DNA of 64,000 nt from Fulvivirga sp. M361 (GCF_007097395.1 NZ_VKDC01000003.1:215510-279509); one strand, 5' to 3'; counted from the first letter of the stretch, positions 44,992 through 54,277 are shown. Notes: generated from the sequence alone by a model not told the origin. Numbers and translations: made by a program.

Positions 44992-46068
44992 ATGAAAAAG
45001 CATAACTATTCATTAGTTCTTTTCGCCGTCATCATCCTATTTACAGGTTGTAACGAGGGTAAGGAAAATACATTACAAGACTCCTCTTCACTAATAGCTG
45101 TGAATGTCAGCAGCGTAGGCCAAAGTCCTGAGGTTTCTTATTTTACGGGGAGCGGTAAAATTGAGGCTATGAACAGCGCTAACCTCAGTACCCGCGTGAT
45201 GGGCCTGGTAGACAGGTTGCATGTGAAGGTAGGAGAAGCAGTAAAAAAAGGACAGGTACTTGTAGTACTCAATAATGCAGACTTGCAAGCTCAACTGGCT
45301 CAGGCCAACGCCAGTATTGCAGAAGCTTCCGTAGCTTTTAACAATGCTGAAAAGGATCATAACCGATTCAAAAACCTCTTTGCTGATAACAGCGCCACAC
45401 AAAAGGAACTGGATGACATGGCCGCACACTTTGAAATGGCCCGGGCCCGGTTGGAGGCTGCACGTCAGCTAAAAAACGAGATCGTCGCCCAGTTTTCGTA
45501 TACGAATATTAAAGCGCCTTTTGATGGTGTAGTGACCCATAAATTTATTGAAGCCGGGGACATGACCAATCCTGGCATGTCACTTCTTTCAATAGAATCA
45601 ACCCATCATTTCCATGTTATGGCAATGGTACCTGAAAGTGAAATAGCCGGGGTCCAAACAGGCGGACAAGTCACAGTCACTATAAAGTCCATCGATAAAA
45701 TGATGAAAGGGAAAGTGACAGAGGTGAGTGCGTCTGCAAAAAATACCGGAGGGCAGTACCTGGTAAAAGTGGTGATGGAAGAATTCGATAGCCAGGTGCG
45801 TTCGGGAATGTTTGCCTCGGTTGATTTTCCTGTCGAAAGGGTGACCTCCAGTGTTCCAATGATCTCAAAGGCAGCTTTAGTCCGTCATGGGCAGCTTACC
45901 GGGGTGTATACGGTGAGTGAAAGTAATACCGCAATGTTACGCTGGCTTCGACTGGGCCATATGGATGGCGACGAAGTGGAGGTGCTGTCAGGGCTTCGGT
46001 CAGATGAGCAATACATTCTGTCTGCTGAGGGTAAATTATACAATGGAGCAAAAATTACGATCCAGTAG
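44992..46068 (+). CDS. RND efflux periplasmic adaptor (membrane fusion protein)
   Basis: A 358-residue lipoprotein (lipobox LFTGC). Order of parts: biotinyl-lipoyl half-motifs (GLVDRLHVKVGEAVKKGQVLVVL and FDGVVTHKFIEAGDMTNPGM), the alpha-helical hairpin between them (QANASIAEASVAFNNAEKD through RARLEAARQLKNEIV), a beta-barrel domain and a membrane-proximal domain ending LYNGAKITIQ. It links the permease at 46087 with the TolC protein. The gene is 18 bases upstream of the permease start. Confidence 0.92.
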   Translation: MKKHNYSLVLFAVIILFTGCNEGKENTLQDSSSLIAVNVSSVGQSPEVSYFTGSGKIEAMNSANLSTRVMGLVDRLHVKVGEAVKKGQVLVVLNNADLQAQLAQANASIAEASVAFNNAEKDHNRFKNLFADNSATQKELDDMAAHFEMARARLEAARQLKNEIVAQFSYTNIKAPFDGVVTHKFIEAGDMTNPGMSLLSIESTHHFHVMAMVPESEIAGVQTGGQVTVTIKSIDKMMKGKVTEVSASAKNTGGQYLVKVVMEEFDSQVRSGMFASVDFPVERVTSSVPMISKAALVRHGQLTGVYTVSESNTAMLRWLRLGHMDGDEVEVLSGLRSDEQYILSAEGKLYNGAKITIQ

Positions 46069-46086
46069 GCGTCAAGTGATTTTATT

Positions 46087-49000
46087 ATGAAGGAAGGATT
46101 AGCAGGAAAAATTGCCCGGGGATTTATAAGTTCCAAACTTACCATACTTCTCATGATCGTGTTCATGATCGTGGGAGTCTATACCTCATTTTTAATTCCA
46201 AGAGAAGAAGAGCCCCAGATCAATGTGCCCATGGCAGATATTTTCGTGGGCTATCCCGGGGCCAGCCCTTCTGAGGTTGAGTCACGTGTGATCAAACCAT
46301 TGGAAAAACTCATTTCCAATATTAAAGGCGTAGAGTACGTGTATTCCACCTCTATGAAAGAGCAGGGGATGGTGATCGTACAGTTTTATGTAGGAGAGGA
46401 CATTGAGCGGTCTTTTGTAAAGATGTACAATGAGATCAATAAGCATATGGACATCATGCCGCAAGGAGTAACAATGCCTCTCGTGAAAACACGCGCCATA
46501 GATGATGTCCCGATGCTGGCCCTTACACTTTGGAGTGAGACGTATGATGACTACCAACTACGACAGATCACGGAAGAACTAAGAAGTGAAATAGAAAAGA
46601 TAAAGGATGTGTCGGCAACTAAAGAGATCGGAGGCAGGAAACGCCAGGTAAGGATAGTGCTGGACAAAGATAAGCTGGCAGCCAGTGGATTAGATCTTTT
46701 GTCGGTATCGGAAATGATAAAGGTCAATAACCAGCAAATGGCGGCCGGGAGCTTTAATAAAAATGATACGGAGTTCCTGGTAGAAACCGGTCACTTTTTA
46801 CAGACTGCTAAAGACGTGGAAAACCTGATCGTAGGCATCCGGGATGATCAGCCGATCTATCTGAAACAGGTAGCTGCTGTGATAGACGGGCCTGAACTTC
46901 CCGAAAACTATGTGGCCTTTGGTTTTGGGCAGGCAAGTGAACAGGCGGGGCAATATCGGTCCTCTTATCCGGCCGTTACATTGTCCATAGCTAAAAGGAA
47001 GGGTGCGGATGCTATGCGTTTGGCGGATATCATTCTGGACAAGGTAGAACGATTAAAAGCCGGTTTGATTTCGGAGGACGTACATGTGGAAGTTACCCGG
47101 AACTATGGTGAAACAGCTTCACAAAAGGTATCTGAATTATTGTTGCATCTGGTAGGCGCTATCGTAGCCGTAACCTTTGTGGTGATGTTGGCCATGGGAT
47201 GGAGGGGAGGCCTGGTGGTGTTCTTATCTGTGCCGGTCACTTTCGCATTGACGCTGCTTAGCTACTACATGCTGGATTATACCCTTAACCGCATTACGCT
47301 GTTTGCCCTGGTCTTTGTAACGGGGATCGTAGTGGATGATTCTATCATTATCGCTGAAAATATGCACCGTCATTTTAAAATGAAGCGTTTGCCCTTTAAA
47401 GATGCGGCTTTGTATGCCATTAATGAAGTAGGTAATCCCACCATTCTGGCTACGTTCACCGTGATTGCCTCTGTGTTACCTATGGCTTTTGTGTCCGGGC
47501 TTATGGGGCCTTACATGTCGCCTATGCCTATCGGGGCTTCTATGGCTATGCTATTGTCCCTGTTCGTAGCGCTTACCATTACGCCTTACCTGGGGTATTT
47601 ATTTCTGCGAGAAAAAGAAGACAGTAACAAGAAGGTGACGTCTAAAAAAGTAGAAGACACGCTCATTTACCGGTGGTATGAAAAACTGGAGCGGCCGTTG
47701 ATAGAGCGCAAAGCCCGTCGCTGGATCTTCCTGGGCATTACGGGTGTGTTATTATTAGGGTCGCTGGTCATGTTCTTCACCAATTCAGTGATCGTAAAGA
47801 TGCTCCCGTTTGATAATAAGAATGAATTCCAGGTAGTGATCGATATGCCGGAAGGAACTACCCTGGAGCGTACGGCTGTGGTGACACAGGAAATCACCCA
47901 ATACCTGGCTTCAAGACCTGAGGTGGTAAACTATCAAAGCTATGTGGGTACTTCGGCGCCCATTACATTTAACGGCCTGGTGAGGCACTACGACCTTCGC
48001 GGAGGAAGCAACATGGCAGATATCCAGGTGAACCTCGTAGATAAGCATGACAGGAGTGCACAAAGCCACGATATTGCAAAATTGTTAAGGCCGGGGATCC
48101 AGCAGATCGTGCGTAAGTATGATGCCAATGTAAAAATCGTGGAAGTTCCCCCGGGACCACCGGTACTGTCCACCATTGTGGCAGAAATATACGGACCGGA
48201 TTATGAAGGACAGATAGCCGTGGCAGACCAGGTCAAAAATATCCTGACCAACACCCAGGATGTGGTAGATACGGATTGGATGGTCGAGGATGACCAGGTG
48301 GAATATACCCTGGTCATTGATAAAGAGAAAAGTATGCTTTACGGGGTGGCACCGCAGCAAATAGTACATACTATGCATATGGCGCTATCAGAAAATGCCA
48401 TCACTACCCTGTATGACGAACGAGCTTCTCACCAGGTAGGATTAGTCTTAACCCTGGATGAAAAAGAGAGGTCTACGATAAGTGATATAACAGCGCTCAA
48501 AGTGAGATCAAAAATAGGTAAAATGGTTTCTATCAGCGACCTGGTGGAGGTACAGGAAAAGAGCCGACCCAAAAATATCTACCGAAAGAACCAAAAACGA
48601 GTGGTATATGTGATGTCAGATATGGCGGGTGAACTGGAAAGCCCGGTATACGCTATCCTGGGGATGTCGGATAAGTTGGCTGCCATTGATTTACCACATG
48701 GGTATAGTATCAATGAGTTGTACATTAAACAGCCGGATTTTGAAGATGATTATACGGTAAAATGGGATGGAGAATGGCAAATAACCCTGGAAGTTTTCAG
48801 AGACCTTGGCATCGCGTTTCTGGGGGTGATCGTGATCATTTATATCCTGATTGTAGGCTGGTTTCAAAACTTCAAGGCACCTTTTGTTATGATGGTGGCC
48901 ATACCGCTTTCCATGGTTGGGATCGTCCTTGGGCATTGGTTATTGGGTGCTTTTTTCACGGCTACTTCCTTTATAGGTATGATTGCCCTGGCCGGGATTA

Positions 49001-49278
49001 TGGTACGGAATTCCGTGCTGTTAATTGACTTTGTTAACCTGAGACTGTCTGAAGGAGTTGCTTTGAAACAGGCGGTTATCGAGGCGGGAGCTGTGCGTAC
49101 CACTCCTATTTTGTTAACGGCAGGTACAGTAGTGATCGGTGCATTTGTGATCCTTTTCGATCCTATTTTTCAAGGCCTGGCCATTTCATTAATGGGGGGT
49201 ACCATAGCCTCTACCGTATTGACACTTTTAGTGGTTCCATTGGTATATTATTTAATCGAACGTAAAAACCATAAGTAA
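46087..49278 (+). CDS. RND efflux permease (AcrB/MexB superfamily)
   Basis: A 1063-residue inner membrane pump with twelve expected helices and two large periplasmic loops. Hallmarks are FLIPREEEPQINVPMADIFV at the first periplasmic domain, the proton-relay region of TM4 with adjacent aspartates (GIVVDDSIIIAENMHRH), and the repeat GLAISLMGGTIASTVLTLLVVP at the end. It is of the hydrophobic/amphiphilic efflux type and not a clear CusA-like metal pump. Substrate is unknown. It is followed after one base by a PII-like gene, a typical Bacteroidota arrangement. Confidence 0.93.
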   Translation: MKEGLAGKIARGFISSKLTILLMIVFMIVGVYTSFLIPREEEPQINVPMADIFVGYPGASPSEVESRVIKPLEKLISNIKGVEYVYSTSMKEQGMVIVQFYVGEDIERSFVKMYNEINKHMDIMPQGVTMPLVKTRAIDDVPMLALTLWSETYDDYQLRQITEELRSEIEKIKDVSATKEIGGRKRQVRIVLDKDKLAASGLDLLSVSEMIKVNNQQMAAGSFNKNDTEFLVETGHFLQTAKDVENLIVGIRDDQPIYLKQVAAVIDGPELPENYVAFGFGQASEQAGQYRSSYPAVTLSIAKRKGADAMRLADIILDKVERLKAGLISEDVHVEVTRNYGETASQKVSELLLHLVGAIVAVTFVVMLAMGWRGGLVVFLSVPVTFALTLLSYYMLDYTLNRITLFALVFVTGIVVDDSIIIAENMHRHFKMKRLPFKDAALYAINEVGNPTILATFTVIASVLPMAFVSGLMGPYMSPMPIGASMAMLLSLFVALTITPYLGYLFLREKEDSNKKVTSKKVEDTLIYRWYEKLERPLIERKARRWIFLGITGVLLLGSLVMFFTNSVIVKMLPFDNKNEFQVVIDMPEGTTLERTAVVTQEITQYLASRPEVVNYQSYVGTSAPITFNGLVRHYDLRGGSNMADIQVNLVDKHDRSAQSHDIAKLLRPGIQQIVRKYDANVKIVEVPPGPPVLSTIVAEIYGPDYEGQIAVADQVKNILTNTQDVVDTDWMVEDDQVEYTLVIDKEKSMLYGVAPQQIVHTMHMALSENAITTLYDERASHQVGLVLTLDEKERSTISDITALKVRSKIGKMVSISDLVEVQEKSRPKNIYRKNQKRVVYVMSDMAGELESPVYAILGMSDKLAAIDLPHGYSINELYIKQPDFEDDYTVKWDGEWQITLEVFRDLGIAFLGVIVIIYILIVGWFQNFKAPFVMMVAIPLSMVGIVLGHWLLGAFFTATSFIGMIALAGIMVRNSVLLIDFVNLRLSEGVALKQAVIEAGAVRTTPILLTAGTVVIGAFVILFDPIFQGLAISLMGGTIASTVLTLLVVPLVYYLIERKNHK

Positions 49279-49279
49279 C

Positions 49280-49585
49280 ATGAAATTGCTGATCATAACG
49301 GCTGTAGCACAATTTCAGCATGAAGTTTCCAGGTTGTTGAAAGAGGCAAAAATTGACAGCTTCAGTAGCTCGGGCATTGATGGCTATAAAGAGTCCACCC
49401 TGCAATTGATAAACTCGGGTTGGTTTGTAGGGGAAAGGGGAGGGGTCCGGTCCCACCTTTTCTTTTCTTTTACTGAGGAAGAAAAAGTGGAAAAGCTTAT
49501 GCAGTTGATAAAAGCATTCAATGAAAAGCTGGAGACAGATAACCCGGTGAAAATGGTGGTCGTGCCCATCGAAAAATATATTTAA
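49280..49585 (+). CDS. PII-like, PG0541-type transporter-associated protein
   Basis: A 101-residue ferredoxin-like protein (MKLLIITAVAQFQHEVSRLLKEAKI, GIDGYKESTLQL, SHLFFSFTEEEKVEKLMQLI, NPVKMVVVPIEKYI) resembling the PII-related proteins found directly behind RND permease genes in Bacteroidota, such as P. gingivalis PG0541. The T-loop region is short and lacks the uridylylated tyrosine of GlnB. It probably senses a nucleotide or small ligand to adjust pump activity, which is inference from the PII superfamily. Start is one base after the permease stop. Confidence 0.8.
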   Translation: MKLLIITAVAQFQHEVSRLLKEAKIDSFSSSGIDGYKESTLQLINSGWFVGERGGVRSHLFFSFTEEEKVEKLMQLIKAFNEKLETDNPVKMVVVPIEKYI

Positions 49586-49600
49586 CTAAATCTTTTAAAC

Positions 49601-49786
49601 ATGAAAAACAGGATAGTAAGAGCTGTTGCAGGGTCTTTTGTATTGATAAGCCTTGCGCTGGCGATGACAGTGAACATTAACTGGTTGTGGTTTACCGCTT
49701 TTGTAGGTGCTAATTTGTTACAATCGTCCATGACCAGATGGTGCCTGATGGATATTATTTTAGGGAAACTTGGAGTGAAGGATTGA
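49601..49786 (+). CDS. DUF2892 (YgaP-like) inner membrane protein
   Basis: A 61-residue protein with two membrane segments (VAGSFVLISLALAMTVNINWLWFTAFVGANLLQSS) and the conserved MTRWCLMDIILGKLG C-terminus of DUF2892. In that family a cysteine after the membrane hairpin is common. It is the last gene of the RND operon. Its role is unknown; related proteins are fused to rhodanese in YgaP. Confidence 0.85.
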   Translation: MKNRIVRAVAGSFVLISLALAMTVNINWLWFTAFVGANLLQSSMTRWCLMDIILGKLGVKD

Positions 49787-50469
49787 GGAGAAACTGTTTT
49801 ACGTTTTTTGGCATTGGAAATATACATGTAATGTGGTTTTCAGATCAACCTATTTTTAACGTGGATTTTTCCTCTTTTAATTACTCTTTGATCTTTAGAA
49901 ACAAGATCAATAGTTCAATGACCAGACGTATTGATCTTGGGTAAATTTTATCTTTGAGTAGGGAGTAGTCAGGTTGTAATACTTTCTCCGAGGTTTTATG
50001 AAAATTAAAACAGGCATGTAACAATGTCTACTTTGAATACAAGACGTATTGGGTGACGATTGTGGAAGACATAAACTTCAAAAATGAGTGTTGACTCCGG
50101 GGTCTTGAAGTTTTTTGGTTTGGTTTTCATTCTCCCTTTGCCCTCCATTCTTGCTCTCTAAACCATAATAATAAGGACAGGGCCTTGTCTGTAATGCCTG
50201 ATGAAGTTGCCATCATTCCCTCCCAAACCAGCTTTACCTCATTTATCAGCGTCCGGCACCAAGTACTCCATTTGTGCTCTTTGCACTTGTTCAGTCAACC
50301 CCCTGACTAAAAGTGCTTGCGGAAGTCATTTTAGGGTAACAAATGAACTCGAATATCGTCAGATCGGTTTATAGGAAAACCTGAGTTGAAACACACTCTA
50401 TATGTGGGTTTTAACATAATTAACTCAGGAGGATTGTGAAAACCTATGAAACGATTAAAATGATGATCA
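49787..50469. other. Long intergenic region with a terminator-like hairpin
   Basis: About 680 bases. A hairpin with arms AAACTTCAA (50073-50081) and TTGAAGTTT (50105-50113) plus a T run looks like a Rho-independent terminator. It is 290 bases after the last efflux gene. An AGGAGG followed by a GTG at 50436 opens a 29-codon frame overlapping the DUF302 start, judged as chance. No other gene is apparent. Confidence 0.5.
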
Positions 50470-50964
50470 ATGAGAACCTTACAGTACTTTGTATGCCTGG
50501 TTATACTTTCACTGAACGCTTGTAATACATCACAAAAGGATAGTATAATGAATACGAATGATATTTTGAACAAAGGCTTAGTGACCAAAACCAGCAATGT
50601 TGATTTTGAGACTACCTATCGAAACCTTAAAAACGCATTGGAGGCTAATCCAAATCTTAAAATACTATTAGAACTGGACCATAGTAAAAATGCCGGGTCT
50701 GTGGGACTGGACTTGGACCCCACACGCATTATTATGTTTGGTAATCCTAAATTGGGTACCTTGCTCATGCAGCATAAGCAAACTGCAGGAATTGATCTCC
50801 CGCAAAAGATTATTGTTTACCGGGAGTCGGATGGCCAGGTTAAAGTAGCTTATAATCATCCCATTTACCTTCAGGAAAGACACGAACTTAACGACCATGA
50901 AGAAGTGCTGAATAAAGTAGGTACGGCGCTTGACAACATAACAGAGATTGCGATAGGTAAATAA
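50470..50964 (+). CDS. DUF302 family lipoprotein
   Basis: A 164-residue lipoprotein (lipobox LSLNAC) with the DUF302 fold: LVTKTSNVDFETTYRNLKNAL, ILLELDHSKNAGSVGLDLDPTRIIMFGNPKLGTLLMQ, and DLPQKIIVYRESDGQVKVAYNHP. The family is small, dimeric and of unknown biochemical role, sometimes linked to stress or metal proteins. It precedes the broken AraC gene by 22 bases, which suggests that the regulator once belonged to the same transcript. Confidence 0.9.
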   Translation: MRTLQYFVCLVILSLNACNTSQKDSIMNTNDILNKGLVTKTSNVDFETTYRNLKNALEANPNLKILLELDHSKNAGSVGLDLDPTRIIMFGNPKLGTLLMQHKQTAGIDLPQKIIVYRESDGQVKVAYNHPIYLQERHELNDHEEVLNKVGTALDNITEIAIGK

Positions 50965-50986
50965 CCAACGATCAATCCGGGTAGGT

Positions 50987-51716
50987 ATGAAATTTTTAGG
51001 GAACACCAGCGAATACCTTCAGCTTGAAACGATAGGTAAAGACAATTGCGAGGTATTAAAAGAAACGGTTGAAAGCAGTTTAACGATACTGTGGTTTGAG
51101 TATGATCACAATGTGCTGGCAATAGATGGACAGGAGTATATTTTCAATAAGAATGAGATCGTTTTTTTTAACAGAATTTCATACCATTAAAATCATCAGT
51201 ACCAAGCGCATCAGGTTTCTGAGGTTCAACCGTCCTTTTTACTGCGTTTTGGACCACGATGATGAGGTGAGCTGCAAAGGAGTGCTCTTCTTTGGGGCAT
51301 CACAACTGCCTGTGATCACCCTGCCGGAGGAGGAAATAAAGAAATTTGAGATCCTTTGGGAAATGTTCAGCATTGAAATGGAATCCAATGATAATTTGCA
51401 AATTGACATGCTGCAAATGATGCTGAAGAGGTACTTAATTTTATGTACCAGGCTTTTTAAACAGCAAACACAGTACCCTGAAGACAAAAAAGAGGTGGAT
51501 ATTGTGCGGCAATTTAACTTCCTGGTAGAGCAGCACTTCAGGTCAAAACATACAGTAGCCGAATATTCCGGGTTACTAAACAGGTCCCCCAAGACTCTTT
51601 CCAATCTATTTTCAAAGCTCGGATCAAAAACACCTTTACAGTTCATACAAGATAGGATAATGCTGGAGGCAAGAAGACTCTTGCGCTATTCAGAGCTTCA
51701 AATACAGCAATGTTAG
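50987..51716 (+). pseudogene. AraC family regulator, frameshifted and truncated
   Basis: The N-terminal half (MKFLGNTSEYLQLETIGKD through IFNKNEIVFF) and the second half (LTEFHTIKIISTKRIRFLRF onward) are in different frames that meet at a run of eight T (51152-51159). Removing one T restores a continuous cupin-AraC protein. The C-terminal DNA-binding part (TVAEYSGLLNRSPKTLSNLFSKL, ARRLLRYSELQIQQ) stops just before the second helix-turn-helix would be completed, exactly where a REP-like module begins. The gene therefore carries two independent lesions and is probably inactive. Confidence 0.8.
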
Positions 51717-51812
51717 CCTATTTATGGCAAAGATGACATTTGAAGTTTTAGTTGGTGAAGCCGGCCGGAGGCCTCAGCAATAGGCGTCACTCGGAAACCC
51801 GAGCGACTGTTG
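51711..51812. repeat. REP family 2, solo right-end module
   Basis: A module of about 100 bases running from AATGTTAGCCTATTTATGG through GCCGGCCGGAGGCCTC to the hairpin GTCACTCGG-AAAC-CCGAGCGAC and CTGTTGA. It is nearly identical to the modules at 52440-52544 and 62620-62722 and to the last part of 57343-57432. It directly interrupts the AraC gene. Confidence 0.85.
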
Positions 51813-51847
51813 AGGCAGCAAAAGATAACCGATGATTAAATTCAACT

Positions 51848-52544
51848 TCAACAGTCGCTTGGCTCCGCCGAGTGACCCAATATCACTTCCGGCCTCTGGC
51901 CGTTACACCGGCTCAATTTGTAAGGGAGAGCAATTGCCCACACTGCTGTAAATCCATGAAAAGGGATCAGAAGTATAACCAGCTTCCACAGGGTTACTAT
52001 GTATATACTCAACCTTTTGGTCAATAATATCAGGATAGTTTAATTCTATGGGATGATTGGTCTTCTGCCAAAACATAAACCGAGCGTTTTGTTTTTGGTA
52101 TTTGGCATAATATTTAAACATGTGGATAAGCCATTCCCTACGACTTTCCCCCTGTTCGTTTTCAATTGATTTCATTATTTCTTTGGCAGTGTAGCTTTTA
52201 AAGTCCCTTATAACACTATTCAGTTTGTTCTTATCATGGCGTGCTACCAAGTGCATGTGGCTTGGCATGATCACATAAGCATACAATAGTAGTCCTTTGT
52301 TCTCTATACAATATTTCAGACTTTTAATGATTATGTCACAATACCGTTGCCGGGTAAAAACATCTATCCAGCCAGCTACGGTCAACGTAAGAAAATAAGG
52401 ATAATCGGTGTTAGCTTTTCTCAGTTCTGACATGGGAGCAATGTTAGCCTATTTATGGTAAAGATGACATTTGAAGTTTTAGTTGGTGAAGTCGGCCGGA
52501 GGCCTCAGCAATAGTCGTCACTCGGAAACCCGAGCGACTGATGA
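51848..52544 (-). mobile_element. RAYT unit with REP-like ends, intact copy
   Basis: The left end (TCAACAGTCGCTTGG, loop, CCGAGTGAC at 51848 on) and right end (GTCACTCGG, loop, CCGAGCGACTGATGA ending 52544) are imperfect inverted repeats of each other, and each is itself a hairpin. They enclose one transposase gene. A second copy of the same unit is at 62027-62722. No clear target duplication is visible, as expected for IS200-like single-strand transposition. Confidence 0.85.
51903..52433 (-). CDS. REP-associated tyrosine transposase (RAYT, IS200-like Y1 family)
   Basis: A 176-residue protein opening MSELRKANTDYPYFLTLTVAG. The HUH motif is in MPSHMHLVAR (H59, H61), followed by VIRDFKSYTAKEI, ARFMFWQKTNHPIEL and VEYIHSNPVEAGY, the standard motif series of Bacteroidota RAYTs. 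These proteins cut and join single-stranded REP hairpins. This copy is full length with no frameshift and lies between REP-like ends, so it may still be able to mobilise the surrounding family. The catalytic tyrosine is expected in the middle helix (FKYYAKYQ region), but I cannot point to it with certainty. Confidence 0.92.
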   Translation of the reverse strand: MSELRKANTDYPYFLTLTVAGWIDVFTRQRYCDIIIKSLKYCIENKGLLLYAYVIMPSHMHLVARHDKNKLNSVIRDFKSYTAKEIMKSIENEQGESRREWLIHMFKYYAKYQKQNARFMFWQKTNHPIELNYPDIIDQKVEYIHSNPVEAGYTSDPFSWIYSSVGNCSPLQIEPV

Positions 52545-52547
52545 GGA

Positions 52548-52831
52548 CTGATGAAGTTACTCGGCTCCCAGCAGAGCGACCAAATATCATTTCCGGTCTC
52601 CGCTCATCATCATATCTCTTAGTATAATCAACGTCCATTTCTCTCCAAATACTTCTGACGAGAGGTTTATGGGGCATAACGATTTTGGATCTTGCGTAAA
52701 ATTTCAATTTTCTTTTGCACAGTTAAAACATTTTAAACATGTTTGCAACCAGTTGTTAAATAAAACTGGTTTTAATTTAGATTATTTTTGCAGCTCGTTT
52801 CTGGAGAGAAAGGTCTATTAGATAGAAAACA
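52548..52831. other. Degenerate REP family 2 left end and spacer
   Basis: At about 52555-52604 the sequence GTTACTCGGCTCCCAGCAGAGCGAC followed by AATATCATTTCCGG is a worn copy of the unit's left end. An overlapping antisense frame only translates these repeats. The remainder, to the SDR gene, is AT-rich and empty. Confidence 0.6.
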
Positions 52832-52891
52832 ATGAGTTTCAAGCAAAGACAATTAAAATCAATACATAAAACGATTAAAAATAAATTGAAA

Positions 52892-53668
52892 ATGAAATTA
52901 TTAGCTAACAAAAATGCCGTAATCATCGGTGCAAAAGGAGGAGTAGGTCAGGAAATCACCCGTCAGTTCAAACAGCATGGAGCAAAGGTTTTCTTGTCAG
53001 ACATTCATGTAGAAGGCACAAAAGAGAAGGTCGAACTTGGCGAAATCAGACAATTAGATTCATTGAATGAAGATGCTCTTAAAGGATATTTCGATTGGTT
53101 TGATGAAGAAAATGTAACTATCGATATTTTAATCAACTGTAGCGGTGCAAACCCAGCATCGCACCAACACGGAAAGCCAGCAACAGAAGTGTCTTATGAA
53201 GATTTTATGAGTCCGCTGAAGTCTTCATTAGCCTCTCATTTCCTGAGTGCAAAATATGCTTATCCGGTAATGAAAAAGCAGGGTAGCGGTACGATTATTT
53301 TCATCACTTCAACACTTGCGCATGTAGGATGTCCTTGGAGTCCTGCCTTATCTGCTACTCACGCCGGAGCAGAAGGTTTGATGAAAAGTTTAGCCAACGA
53401 ATGGGGCCCTGATGGAATTCGTGTATTAGGTGTTCGCTCTGAGGCAATGTTAGATACACCAACCATTGACTATACTTATAGAGCAATGGGTGCCAATATT
53501 GGCCTGAATTATGACCAAATGAAAGAGTTTGTTGCCAATAAAACATCATTGAAAAAACTAACCAATTCATCAGAATTAGCCGATGTCGTTGCTTTTGCAG
53601 GGTCTGATATGGCAAGTTATATGACGGGTACCATGTTGAACCATTCCGGTGGGCATATTTTAAACTAA
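52892..53668 (+). CDS. SDR family oxidoreductase with atypical active site
   Basis: From the Met at 52892 (258 residues; an upstream start at 52832 adds a basic 20-residue tail) the protein has the Rossmann start AVIIGAKGGVGQEI, a segment NCSGANPAS in place of NNAG, and SGTIIFITST. Where classical SDRs have Y-x-x-x-K, the alignable segment is LSATHAGAEGLMKSLANEWGPDGIRV, with Leu at the Tyr position and His at the Lys position. The protein may therefore not be an ordinary dehydrogenase. It precedes two small genes on the same strand. Substrate is unknown. Confidence 0.82.
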   Translation: MKLLANKNAVIIGAKGGVGQEITRQFKQHGAKVFLSDIHVEGTKEKVELGEIRQLDSLNEDALKGYFDWFDEENVTIDILINCSGANPASHQHGKPATEVSYEDFMSPLKSSLASHFLSAKYAYPVMKKQGSGTIIFITSTLAHVGCPWSPALSATHAGAEGLMKSLANEWGPDGIRVLGVRSEAMLDTPTIDYTYRAMGANIGLNYDQMKEFVANKTSLKKLTNSSELADVVAFAGSDMASYMTGTMLNHSGGHILN

Positions 53669-53674
53669 TCTGTT

Positions 53675-53835
53675 ATGGAAAAACCGGAAAAAGAACCAAC
53701 TGTGGGTTTTTTACATAAAGATCTTGTGCCTTTAGCAAATTATTATGATGTCTGTTCTTCGGGTTGAGATTTTTATTTAGAAAAAGTGTGAAAGAATTTA
53801 TTGAATGGAACAAAGGACAACTAAGTGAAAAATAA
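53675..53835 (+). pseudogene. Small ORF, possibly frameshifted
   Basis: An ATG seven bases after the SDR stop opens a 30-codon frame (MEKPEKEPTVGFLHKDLVPL, then ANYYDVCSSG, stop). If one G is added to the run at 53761-53763, the reading continues LRFLFRKSVKEFIEWNKGQL and ends at 53835, giving 53 residues. No family is recognised. Confidence 0.35.
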
Positions 53836-53840
53836 GGATA

Positions 53841-54257
53841 ATGAGTAAAAAAGTTTTAATCAGCGGTTTGTTGTGTACCATGTCCATTGCTCTGGTGGGG
53901 GTGACGTGGCACGTAGTACTATTCAAAGGGCAATACATTTACCTCGGCGTTTATAACAGAATGGATGACCCAATATATGCATTTGGGTTTTTAGCTTGGA
54001 TTTTGGAAGGTTTTGGAATTGCTTATTTGTTTTCAAAATCTTCTTATGCCAAGAAAGGTTTGTTTTCAGTTTTGAAGTTCGTTTGGTTAGTGGGTATGAT
54101 AGTTTCAGCAACAGAAACCATCGGATCGGCGGCTAAAAAGCATATTCCGGACATGGTTCAGTGGATTTTGCTTAGTGGCGGATTTATTCTGATTAACTAT
54201 TCCATTATGGGGATTGCTCTATGGATGGTTTATAAAAGGAATGAGAAAATTGTATAA
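53841..54257 (+). CDS. Small multi-pass membrane protein of unknown function
   Basis: A 138-residue protein with four predicted membrane segments (VLISGLLCTMSIALVGVTWHVVLF, AFGFLAWILEGFGIAYLF, FVWLVGMIVSATETIGSAA, WILLSGGFILINYSIMGIALWMVY). A histidine and a glutamate are buried in the first and third segments. I recognise no firm family. It may be co-transcribed with the SDR gene, since all lie on the same strand with short gaps. Confidence 0.6.
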   Translation: MSKKVLISGLLCTMSIALVGVTWHVVLFKGQYIYLGVYNRMDDPIYAFGFLAWILEGFGIAYLFSKSSYAKKGLFSVLKFVWLVGMIVSATETIGSAAKKHIPDMVQWILLSGGFILINYSIMGIALWMVYKRNEKIV

Positions 54258-54277
54258 TGCTTTTAAGGAAATCGTTT

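Noticed and set aside
50436..50525. AGGAGG plus GTG opening a 29-codon leader before the DUF302 gene
   Set aside because: Overlaps the DUF302 start in another frame and the peptide has no features; Shine-Dalgarno use is weak in this phylum.
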